A stretch of DNA of 64,000 bases from CAZUTK01 sp964623265 (GTDB lineage: Bacteria > Electryoneota > B3-LCP): contig CAZUTK010000006.1 of assembly GCA_964623265.1 (NCBI GenBank), positions 1 to 64,000 of the forward strand, in the 5' to 3' direction. Positions 24,804-31,608 of this stretch are shown in pieces (the first letter of the stretch is position 1; each line of letters opens with the position of its first letter). The position numbers and the translations under genes were made by a program. The notes under the pieces are model-generated. The model did not search any database and was not told where the DNA came from. It saw only the letters and a program-made list of their open reading frames with translations.

Positions 24804-25658
24804 ATGAACCTTAAGGCGTTTCTGCTCATTTTGCGCCCCGTCAACTGCGTCATCACCTTTTTATCCGTCGTCATCGCCGGAATCATATCGAATGCTTACT
24901 GGATGGATTTTTCTCCGGAATTGGCGCTGGCGGGCGTTTCCGCTGCGTTGATCGCCGGCGGCGGGAATGCGTACAATGATTACCGGGATCGGCATCTCGA
25001 CGCCGTGCAGAAGAAACACCGCCCCCTGCCCGCCGGTGAAATATCCCCTCCCGCCGCCCTGATCTGGTCCGGATTCTGCCTCGCCACAGGCGTCATCGCC
25101 GCCGTCTGGATTGGAGTCGCGGCTTTCGGGATCGCCGTCTGCGCCGCTATGCTATTGATCCTTTACAGCCGTTTCTGGAAAGGGCGGCCCCTGTTCGGGA
25201 ACGTCGTCGTAGCCCTGGTCGCCTCCCTCGCTCTCATCTATGGAGGAATCGCCGTGCGCCTGGTCGAGCCAGCGATCTGGGCGGCTCTCCTCGCGTTCCT
25301 CTTTCATCTCGGCCGCGAAATCATCAAGGATATGGCGGACCTGCCGGGAGACCTCGAGCACGGCATTCGCACGTTGCCGACCGTCTGGGGTATCCCCGCC
25401 GCCCGCTTGGGCGTCACTTCTGCCTTTTTTCTCTTAGCGCTCGCCCTCCCGCTGCCGTATTATCTGGGGAATTTCCGCTTCGAATACATCTTAATTTCTT
25501 TGATCGGGGTGTTGCCGGTGCTGATTGCTGCGACATGGCTCGTCTGGAAATGGCTTCGTCCGGAACAACTGCATCTCCTCAGCGTAATCGTAAAGCTGGA
25601 TATGCTCGTAGGGCTGGCAGCGCTGTATTTCGGCAGACCCGTGGAGCCGTCGGGATGA
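24804..25658 (+). CDS. UbiA prenyltransferase, DGGGP-synthase-like
   Basis: An integral membrane prenyltransferase with about eight helices. The first Asp-rich motif is NAYNDYRDRHLD (55-66) and the second is REIIKDMADLPGD (near 174). The start (ILRPVNCVITF) and KKHRPLPAGEIS after the first motif closely follow archaeal digeranylgeranylglyceryl phosphate synthase, which adds the second geranylgeranyl chain in ether-lipid synthesis. FCB-group candidate phyla are reported to carry such genes. Menaquinone or other UbiA roles are possible, and the partner GGGP synthase is not in the window. The start is ATG 24804. The stop overlaps maf (ATGA). Confidence 0.85.
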   Translation: MNLKAFLLILRPVNCVITFLSVVIAGIISNAYWMDFSPELALAGVSAALIAGGGNAYNDYRDRHLDAVQKKHRPLPAGEISPPAALIWSGFCLATGVIAAVWIGVAAFGIAVCAAMLLILYSRFWKGRPLFGNVVVALVASLALIYGGIAVRLVEPAIWAALLAFLFHLGREIIKDMADLPGDLEHGIRTLPTVWGIPAARLGVTSAFFLLALALPLPYYLGNFRFEYILISLIGVLPVLIAATWLVWKWLRPEQLHLLSVIVKLDMLVGLAALYFGRPVEPSG

Positions 25659-26278
25659 AGGGATTCGAAAAAGCAACGTCCGATTTCTGGAAGCGAGCCG
25701 GAATCGTCGAACCGCTGGTTCTCGCATCTTCATCTCCGCGCCGATCCGACCTGCTGCAAGCAATCGGCATCCCTTTCGAGGTCGCGCGGCCCGTGCAGGA
25801 TGACGAAGGCTACGATCTCTGGGATGGAGGGGAACTCCTGCGCAGCAGAGCTGTTAAAAAAGCGGAGAGCGTACGGGACTTTTATCCGAATCGCATGATT
25901 CTCGCCGCCGACACCGTCGTCGTCGTGGATAGTCGAGTCTTGGGCAAACCGGCGGATGCCGCCGCCGCGGAGCACATGCTGTTCACGCTCTCCGGCCGGT
26001 CGCACAATGTCTACACCGCCCTCTGTCTATTGGATGGCACGCAGCAGCGGCAGAAGCTGGACATCTGCCGCACTCAAGTCACGTTCAAAAGACTGGAACC
26101 CTCATGGATTCACGCCTACCTAAAAAGCGGTGAACCGATGGACAAAGCCGGTGCGTACGGCATCCAGGGACTCGGCAGTCTGTGGGTGGATTCCATTCAA
26201 GGCTGCTATTACAATGTCGTGGGGCTGCCCCTTTCCTTGCTCTGGGATTTCCTAAAGTCAGGAGAAGAGGATGGATAG
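25655..26278 (+). CDS. maf: Maf family nucleotide pyrophosphatase
   Basis: A house-cleaning nucleoside triphosphate pyrophosphatase that removes modified or non-canonical dNTPs. Motifs are LASSSPRRSDLL (residues 22-33), ILAADTVVVVD and VLGKPADAAAAEHML, then KAGAYGIQGLGSLWV. It has 207 residues. The start ATG 25655 overlaps the ubiA stop by 4 nt. The 3' end overlaps rodZ by 8 nt. Confidence 0.92.
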   Translation: MKGFEKATSDFWKRAGIVEPLVLASSSPRRSDLLQAIGIPFEVARPVQDDEGYDLWDGGELLRSRAVKKAESVRDFYPNRMILAADTVVVVDSRVLGKPADAAAAEHMLFTLSGRSHNVYTALCLLDGTQQRQKLDICRTQVTFKRLEPSWIHAYLKSGEPMDKAGAYGIQGLGSLWVDSIQGCYYNVVGLPLSLLWDFLKSGEEDG

Positions 26279-27182
26279 GCAAAATTCTTCCGACTCAATC
26301 CAGGCATTTGGACGCGAATTGGTGGACGCCCGCAATTATAAAGGAATGTCGCTGGAGCAGATCGCGGACATCACCAAGATTGACGTGCGCTATTTGAAAG
26401 CCATGGAAACCGGCGACTGGGATATGCTGCCTCAGCCTTATATGGAGGCATTCCTGAAGGCTTACGCCGAAGCCGTCGGTATGAACATTCCCAAGGTGAT
26501 GAAAAAATACCGGGAAATGGTGCAGCGGCGGCTCGACGCCGCCCAGCCACCGGAAGAAGCAGCCGAACCGGACGAAGCCCAACACGGGGTAACCGCTGAA
26601 TCCAAGCTCTCGAGGGACTTATTCAAATACGTCCTCATCGGTCTGTTCGTCTTTTCAGCCGTCGCGATCTTCATAGTCTTGCTGTTTAATCCGTTCGAAG
26701 AGCGCACCCGGAATATCCCTGTCCCTGTCTATCAAGAAAAAGAAGTCGTTCCCCCGAAGAGCTCGCCGGGCGTTCTCCCCGCGGATACCGCCCAAGCCCT
26801 GCCGGTCACTTCAGCAGATACCGCGCGTTCGGATACGCAGAAAGTCTTCAGCCCGGATCAGATCCCGGTGGGAATTCATCTGCGCGCCCGAGCCACTCAA
26901 CCCTGCTGGTTGCGAGCCACCTTAGACGAGCAGACCGTGCAGGACGTCATCCTCCAGCCCGGCGATACGCTCTCCTGGAACGCCGTCGAACGGGTGGAAC
27001 TGTTCATCGGAAACGCCGGGGGTCTGGACCTGAGTATGGATGGTGAGGCACTGGGAGTCCTGGGTCCGGAAGGCAGACCGGTGACCATCGTCATCACCCC
27101 GGAAGGCATCCAATCCCAGCGGCTGGGAAAGGTGACGGCGCTGCGGGATACTATGGATTCTAAACGAAGAAGAAACCCTTGA
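26271..27182 (+). CDS. rodZ: RodZ-like cell-shape protein
   Basis: A cytoplasmic helix-turn-helix domain (about residues 12-80, MSLEQIADITKIDVRYLKAM) is followed by a linker, one membrane helix (about 118-142) and a periplasmic part. The latter has a Pro/Ser-rich region and a terminal DUF4115-type beta domain (about 195-290). This is the RodZ plan; RodZ links MreB to the elongation machinery. It directly precedes ispG, a common neighbour of rodZ in other bacteria, which supports the call. Confidence 0.88.
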   Translation: MDRQNSSDSIQAFGRELVDARNYKGMSLEQIADITKIDVRYLKAMETGDWDMLPQPYMEAFLKAYAEAVGMNIPKVMKKYREMVQRRLDAAQPPEEAAEPDEAQHGVTAESKLSRDLFKYVLIGLFVFSAVAIFIVLLFNPFEERTRNIPVPVYQEKEVVPPKSSPGVLPADTAQALPVTSADTARSDTQKVFSPDQIPVGIHLRARATQPCWLRATLDEQTVQDVILQPGDTLSWNAVERVELFIGNAGGLDLSMDGEALGVLGPEGRPVTIVITPEGIQSQRLGKVTALRDTMDSKRRRNP

Positions 27183-28267
27183 TTCAACGCAAACCGACTC
27201 GCCGCGTGCTGGTCGGATCTCTGGGCATCGGCGGCTTTGAACCCGTCCGAGTCCAGTCAATGACCAGCACCCCGACGACGAACATAAACGCTACACTGGA
27301 GCAAATCCGTCAACTGGAAGCCGCCGGCTGCGAACTGGTCAGGCTGGCGGTTCCGGATCAGGCTTCCGTCGAAGCCTTCGGCGAAATCCGCCGCGAAGTC
27401 AGCCTGCCGCTGGTGGCGGATATCCATTTCGATTACCGCTTGGCGCTTGCGGTTCTACGCGTCGGCGCCGACAAGATCCGTTTGAATCCCGGCAACATCG
27501 GCGGTGCGCAACGCGCCTTGCAGGTCGCGCGGGAAGCCGCGGCGCGAGGCGTTCCCATCCGCATCGGCGTCAATTCCGGATCCGTCGAGAAGGACCTGCT
27601 GGAAAAATACGGTGAACCGACGCCGGACGCTCTGGTGGAGAGCGCTCTGCGCAATCTGGATCTCCTCTCCACGGTGCCCGATCTGCAGATCGTCCTCTCC
27701 CTGAAGGCTTCCGACGTCTGGACTACCATCGCCGCCTACCGTTCCATCTCCGAAAAAACCGATCACCCCCTGCACTTGGGCGTCACCGAAGCAGGCACGC
27801 CCTTCGCCGGCTCCATCCGCTCGGCGGTGGGCATCGGAACGCTGCTGGCGGAAGGGATCGGCGATACTCTGCGGGTCTCGCTGACCGGCGACGTGCGGCA
27901 GGAAGTGCGCGCCGCCTGGGAGATCCTGCGCTCCTTAGGCATCCGCCGCCGCGGCGTCGAACTGATCAGCTGCCCCACCTGCGGCAGAACGGAAGTGGAT
28001 CTGATCCCCATTGCCCAACGCGTGGAAGCGGAACTGGCGGACATCCAGCAGCCCTTGCGCGTGGCGGTGATGGGCTGCGCTGTAAACGGCCCGGGTGAAG
28101 CCCGCACAGCCGACGTCGGCGTCGCCTGCGGCAAAGGCAAAGGCTTGATCTTCCGCCGCGGCGAAATCCTGCGCCAGGTGCCGGAAGAGAAGATCGTCGA
28201 AGAATTGGTGCGCGAGGTGCGCGCGTTTCTGTCGAACAGCAGTCAACACCGCAAGAAAGATGCGTAA
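27179..28267 (+). CDS. ispG: 4-hydroxy-3-methylbut-2-enyl diphosphate synthase
   Basis: A [4Fe-4S] enzyme of the MEP isoprenoid pathway. The TIM-barrel part starts VQSMTSTPTTN and contains ADIHFDYRLAL and KIRLNPGN. The cluster ligands are the two Cys in SCPTCGRTEVDL and the Cys in GCAVNGPGEARTADVG. Length (362) fits the single-barrel bacterial form. The start is TTG 27179, overlapping the rodZ stop (TTGA). It would supply prenyl diphosphates for the UbiA enzyme upstream. Confidence 0.94.
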   Translation: MIQRKPTRRVLVGSLGIGGFEPVRVQSMTSTPTTNINATLEQIRQLEAAGCELVRLAVPDQASVEAFGEIRREVSLPLVADIHFDYRLALAVLRVGADKIRLNPGNIGGAQRALQVAREAAARGVPIRIGVNSGSVEKDLLEKYGEPTPDALVESALRNLDLLSTVPDLQIVLSLKASDVWTTIAAYRSISEKTDHPLHLGVTEAGTPFAGSIRSAVGIGTLLAEGIGDTLRVSLTGDVRQEVRAAWEILRSLGIRRRGVELISCPTCGRTEVDLIPIAQRVEAELADIQQPLRVAVMGCAVNGPGEARTADVGVACGKGKGLIFRRGEILRQVPEEKIVEELVREVRAFLSNSSQHRKKDA

Positions 28268-28344
28268 TCCCCGCGCCCGTGCCGAACGAAATTAAACCAA
28301 GCATCCGGACTCCGAAAGATGCCTCCGGATGCGGGAGAATCAGC

Positions 28345-28791
28345 ATGCTTGCCACCCCATTTTCAGAAGGCTACCTCCTGCGCCTCGAACGCGATGAAGA
28401 GGTCACGGAATCGCTTACCCGATTACAGGAAGAAAAAGAGATCCGTGCCGGAATCATCTCCGGTCTGGGCGGCGTCGCCGATGCCGAACTCGGCTTCTAC
28501 GACCTCCCCGCCAAAACCTACCTTCGCCGGGTCATCCCCGGCAATCTCGAACTCGTGCATTACCTCGGAAACGTGACCTTGGTGGACGGAAAACCCTTCA
28601 TCCACGCTCACGCCGTGGTCTCCGGCAGGGATTATCAGGCATATTCCGGTCACTTCTTCAAAGCCCGGGTCGCCGTCACCGGCGAATTCGTCGTCCGCCC
28701 CGCGGACTGGCGCGTCAGCCGCGTCCTGGACGATTTCACCGGTCTGAAGCTGATGGATCTCGCCCATCCGCAACACCGCGGCAAAAAATGA
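28345..28791 (+). CDS. PPC/DUF296 domain protein
   Basis: The 148-residue protein is essentially one PPC (plant and prokaryote conserved, DUF296) domain. Motifs are IISGLGGVADAELGFYD, LELVHYLGNVTLVDGKP and FIHAHAVVSGRDYQAYSGHF, the last with the His residues typical of a metal site. Bacterial members are trimers of unclear role. An AT-hook is absent, so a DNA-binding role is not indicated. ATG 28345 has GGGAG 8 nt upstream; an in-frame GTG at 28279 lacks one. It overlaps the next gene by 4 nt. Confidence 0.82.
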   Translation: MLATPFSEGYLLRLERDEEVTESLTRLQEEKEIRAGIISGLGGVADAELGFYDLPAKTYLRRVIPGNLELVHYLGNVTLVDGKPFIHAHAVVSGRDYQAYSGHFFKARVAVTGEFVVRPADWRVSRVLDDFTGLKLMDLAHPQHRGKK

Positions 28792-29114
28792 TCGTCCCGG
28801 CGCCGAAAGAGCGCGGAATCCGCCGCTTCCGCAGCGAAGAGATCCGCATGCTGGAAACCGCCGCAGGCGGCGCGCCGATCCGTTTCCTCCACGACGGCCG
28901 CGAACAACGCGTCGCCGAAATCCTGAGCCAGTGGCAGGATTACGGTTTCTCGCCCGCCGCGCTGAAGCGCAACTGGCGCAACCGGCGCCACCGCAACTAC
29001 TACGAAGTCCGCACCGAAGACGGAGCGCACTTCCTCCTCTACTTCGACCGCGGAGTCAAACCCGAGAGCCCGCGCAGATGGATCCTGCTGGAAGAATACG
29101 GATCCCGCGACTGA
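28788..29114 (+). CDS. Small basic protein, DUF6504-like
   Basis: A 108-residue protein with many Arg residues. The middle (GREQRVAEILSQWQDYG, then NYYEVRTEDGAHFLLYFDRG and WILLEEYG) resembles the DUF6504 pattern, a small beta domain often found next to DNA-repair or polymerase genes. The match is from memory and moderate. It overlaps the PPC gene by ATGA and ends the operon. Confidence 0.6.
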   Translation: MIVPAPKERGIRRFRSEEIRMLETAAGGAPIRFLHDGREQRVAEILSQWQDYGFSPAALKRNWRNRRHRNYYEVRTEDGAHFLLYFDRGVKPESPRRWILLEEYGSRD

Positions 29115-29150
29115 CTCGCCCGGCCGATCCGCGGAAATTCGCTTCAGCGC

Positions 29151-29179
29151 TTGACTTTCCCGCGCGGATTGCTTACATT
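29151..29179 (+). promoter_or_regulatory. Promoter of 29272-31280 unit
   Basis: The -35 is TTGACT (29151-29156) and the -10 is TACATT (29174-29179), with a 17-bp spacer. The leader is about 85 nt and contains the inverted repeat at 29201-29239. Confidence 0.75.
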
Positions 29180-29200
29180 ATGCTGAAATCCGCTTCGTTC

Positions 29201-29239
29201 GCGGTCTGCACCGATTCGGGATTCCGCTTGGCAGACCGC
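29201..29239 (+). promoter_or_regulatory. Leader hairpin, 9-bp perfect inverted repeat
   Basis: GCGGTCTGC (29201-29209) and GCAGACCGC (29231-29239) pair perfectly around a 21-nt loop inside the 5' leader. No T-run follows, so it is not a terminator. The half-sequence CAGACCGCA recurs in the leader structure at 31480. Confidence 0.5.
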
Positions 29240-29271
29240 AGAGATCAACCGTTAAATCCCCGGAGCGCCCC

Positions 29272-29757
29272 GTGAAGAGGTTCGAACCGCCCGGAAAACA
29301 GCGCATTGACGGCGTCGTCGTCAAAGATCTGAAAGTCATCCCCGACGAACGCGGCAGGCTGATGGAAATCCTGCGCGCCGACGACGAAATCTTCGCTGGA
29401 TTCGGCCAGGTCTATATGACCACCAACTACCCGGGCGTCATCAAAGCCTGGCATTACCATAAAAACCAGGACGATCACGTGGTCTGCGTCCGCGGGATGA
29501 TCAAGCTGGTGATGTACGATCCCCGCGAAGGCAGCCCCACGAAAGGGCTGATCAACGAGTTCTTTCTGGGCGACCATAACCACCAACTGGTGCGCATCCC
29601 CCGCAACGTCTGGCACGGATGGAAGTGCATCGCCACGGTGGAGTCCCTGATCATCAACATCCCCACGGCGACCTTCAACTACCAGTCGCCCGACGAATAC
29701 CGCCTCCCCTACGACACGGACGAGATCCCCTACGACTGGGGAATCAAGATGGGGTGA
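29272..29757 (+). CDS. dTDP-4-dehydrorhamnose 3,5-epimerase-family cupin
   Basis: A 161-residue cupin. The motif KAWHYHKNQDDHVVCVRGMI contains the His pair and Asp seen in RmlC-type sugar epimerases, and QLVRIPRNVWHGW matches the second conserved strand. Members epimerise dTDP-4-keto sugars on the way to rhamnose and related deoxysugars, or act as other sugar isomerases; which one cannot be told. The start is GTG 29272 with GGAG upstream. None of rmlA, B or D is in the window. Confidence 0.85.
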   Translation: MKRFEPPGKQRIDGVVVKDLKVIPDERGRLMEILRADDEIFAGFGQVYMTTNYPGVIKAWHYHKNQDDHVVCVRGMIKLVMYDPREGSPTKGLINEFFLGDHNHQLVRIPRNVWHGWKCIATVESLIINIPTATFNYQSPDEYRLPYDTDEIPYDWGIKMG

Positions 29758-29828
29758 GGCGCGGCGCCTGGCCGCCTCATCGCTCGATAAAACTGAACCG
29801 ATCCGATAACCAAACAGGCAGCTCACCT

Positions 29829-31280
29829 ATGTACGACAAACTCATCTTCGAAATCTCCAAAAAAGGGAAGCGCGGCGTTTCTCTGCCCGCTCTGGACGTG
29901 CCGAAAAAATCGGGATTGATCCCCGCGAATATGCTGCGCACGAGCCGCATCGGTCTGCCCGAAGTCTCCGAACCAGAAGTGGTGCGCCACTTCGTCAACC
30001 TCTCCATCAAAAACCATCATATAGACAAGGGTTTCTACCCCCTCGGGTCGTGCACGATGAAGCACAACCCCAAGGTGAATGAGCTCGCCGCCCGGCTGCC
30101 CGGCTTTTCCCGTCTGCACCCCCTGGTCGGCGCGGAAGGCGCTCAGGGAGCGCTCCGGCTGATGGCGGAACTCTCCCAAGCTCTGCTGGAAATCTCCGGC
30201 ATGGACGGCGTGACGCTCCAGCCCGCCGCCGGAGCCCACGGCGAACTGACCGGCTTGCTGATTATGCGCGCCTGGCACGAAGCGCAGGGCGATCCCCGCA
30301 AGAAAGTCATCATCCCCGACAGCGCCCACGGCACCAACCCGGCCTCCATCATCACCGCGGGCTACGACGTGGTGCAGATCCCCTCCAGCAGCGAAGGCTT
30401 GATTGACTTGACGGCGCTGAAGTCCGCGCTGGACGACCAGACCGCCGCGATGATGATCACCAACCCCAATACGCTGGGCTTGTTCGAATCGAACATCCGC
30501 GAGGTGGCGAAAGCCGTCCACGACGTCGGCGCCCAGCTCTATATGGACGGCGCCAACCTGAACGCCCTGTTGGGCATCGTCCGCCCGGGCGATATGGGCT
30601 TCGACGTCGTGCACATCAACCTGCACAAGACCTTCTCCACCCCGCACGGCGGCGGCGGACCTGGATCCGGCCCAGTCGCCGTCAAGAAGCACCTGACGCC
30701 CTTCCTGCCTGGTCCCCTGCCTGCGCGCGACGGCGACCGCTGGGTGTGGCGCAGCGCCGGCAAAAAATCCATCGGCAGAATCGGCGCCTTCTACGGCAAC
30801 TTCAGCGTGCTGGTGCGCGCCTACGCCTATATCCTGATGATGGGCGCCGACGGCTTGCGCCAAGTCAGCGAACGCGCCGTCATCAACGCCAACTACGTGC
30901 GCGCGCTGCTGGAACCCCACTACGACCTCCCCTACAAACGCCGCTCCCTCCACGAAGTCGTCTTCTCGGCGGAAAACCTGAAGCCGTTCGGAGTCCGGAC
31001 GACGGACGTCGCCAAGCGCCTGCTCGATTACGGCTTCCACGCCCCCACCATCTACTTCCCGCTGATCGTCCACGAAGCCCTGATGATCGAACCGACGGAA
31101 ACGGAATCGAAGGAGACGCTGGACGCCTTCGCGCAGGCGATGATCTCCATCGCCGAAGAAGCCAAGACTGATCCGGATCTGCTGCATCGCGCCCCCATCA
31201 CCACGCCGGTGAGCCGTCTGGATGAAGCCGGCGCCGCGCGCGCGCTAAACGTGGTGTATCGCGAACCGGAGGAGTCCTAA
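29829..31280 (+). CDS. gcvPB: Glycine dehydrogenase (decarboxylating) subunit 2
   Basis: The C-terminal-type half of glycine cleavage P-protein as a separate gene (483 residues). It has the conserved GFYPLGSCTMKHNPK and the PLP lysine in NLHKTFSTPHGGGGPG. The P-protein decarboxylates glycine and passes the aminomethyl group to the H-protein. Subunit 1 (gcvPA), gcvT and gcvH, usually adjacent, are not in the window. The start is ATG 29829 (MYDKLIFEISKKGKRG, family-typical). It lies 71 nt after the cupin gene and is probably in the same transcript. Confidence 0.94.
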   Translation: MYDKLIFEISKKGKRGVSLPALDVPKKSGLIPANMLRTSRIGLPEVSEPEVVRHFVNLSIKNHHIDKGFYPLGSCTMKHNPKVNELAARLPGFSRLHPLVGAEGAQGALRLMAELSQALLEISGMDGVTLQPAAGAHGELTGLLIMRAWHEAQGDPRKKVIIPDSAHGTNPASIITAGYDVVQIPSSSEGLIDLTALKSALDDQTAAMMITNPNTLGLFESNIREVAKAVHDVGAQLYMDGANLNALLGIVRPGDMGFDVVHINLHKTFSTPHGGGGPGSGPVAVKKHLTPFLPGPLPARDGDRWVWRSAGKKSIGRIGAFYGNFSVLVRAYAYILMMGADGLRQVSERAVINANYVRALLEPHYDLPYKRRSLHEVVFSAENLKPFGVRTTDVAKRLLDYGFHAPTIYFPLIVHEALMIEPTETESKETLDAFAQAMISIAEEAKTDPDLLHRAPITTPVSRLDEAGAARALNVVYREPEES

Positions 31281-31439
31281 AGCGGGGACGTCCTCCGCGG
31301 AGCAGGATTTCTCCACAATATGCATTCCACCGGGGTGTCGGATCCCCTCACCCGCCGGCTCGATGAATGTGTTTTACATCACAATATTCGACGAGAACGG
31401 CATCTCTTCCCAGTCAATCCGGATGAGCGAAAAAAAAGC
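31281..31439. other. Intergenic region upstream of 31440 promoter
   Basis: This is the first part of the 328-nt gap between gcvPB and the 31609 gene. It contains no convincing open frame. A GC-rich stretch with small inverted repeats just after gcvPB (around 31283-31305) might end transcription but has no T-run. The second part of the gap holds the promoter and leader hairpin listed separately. Confidence 0.5.
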
Positions 31440-31468
31440 TTGACATCCCCTCGGAAATTTGCTACATT
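31440..31468 (+). promoter_or_regulatory. Promoter upstream of 31609 gene or small RNA
   Basis: The -35 is TTGACA (31440-31445) and the -10 is TACATT (31463-31468), with a 17-bp spacer. The predicted start is near 31475, immediately before the hairpin at 31480. Confidence 0.78.
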
Positions 31469-31479
31469 GAACCCGTATT

Positions 31480-31543
31480 CAGACCGCATAAGCAGGATGC
31501 TCGCAGGAAGATTGCGCTGATGGGAAGTGCGGTCTGTTTTTTC
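31480..31543 (+). terminator. Attenuator-like terminator in leader (or 3' end of small RNA)
   Basis: CAGACCGCA (31480-31488) pairs perfectly with TGCGGTCTG (31528-31536). A run of six T follows at 31537-31542. The 39-nt loop contains a smaller hairpin, CGCA (31502-31505) with TGCG (31513-31516). It lies 5 nt after the predicted transcription start and 65 nt before the next ATG, so most transcripts should end here unless the structure is altered. Confidence 0.6.
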
Positions 31544-31608
31544 TCATCTTTCCAGATTAATAAAACCTCGAGTGTCGCACATCAACAAATCCAAAGGGAA
31601 AGGAAAAA

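Noticed and set aside
31320..31520. Possible 66-codon gene upstream of the 31609 gene
   Set aside because: No ribosome binding site, odd composition, and it runs across the promoter and leader hairpin.
31480..31543. SRP (4.5S) RNA or a known riboswitch at the leader hairpin
   Set aside because: The conserved SRP domain IV sequence (GGTCAGG, then AGCAGCC) and the cores of c-di-GMP, preQ1 and fluoride riboswitches are absent.
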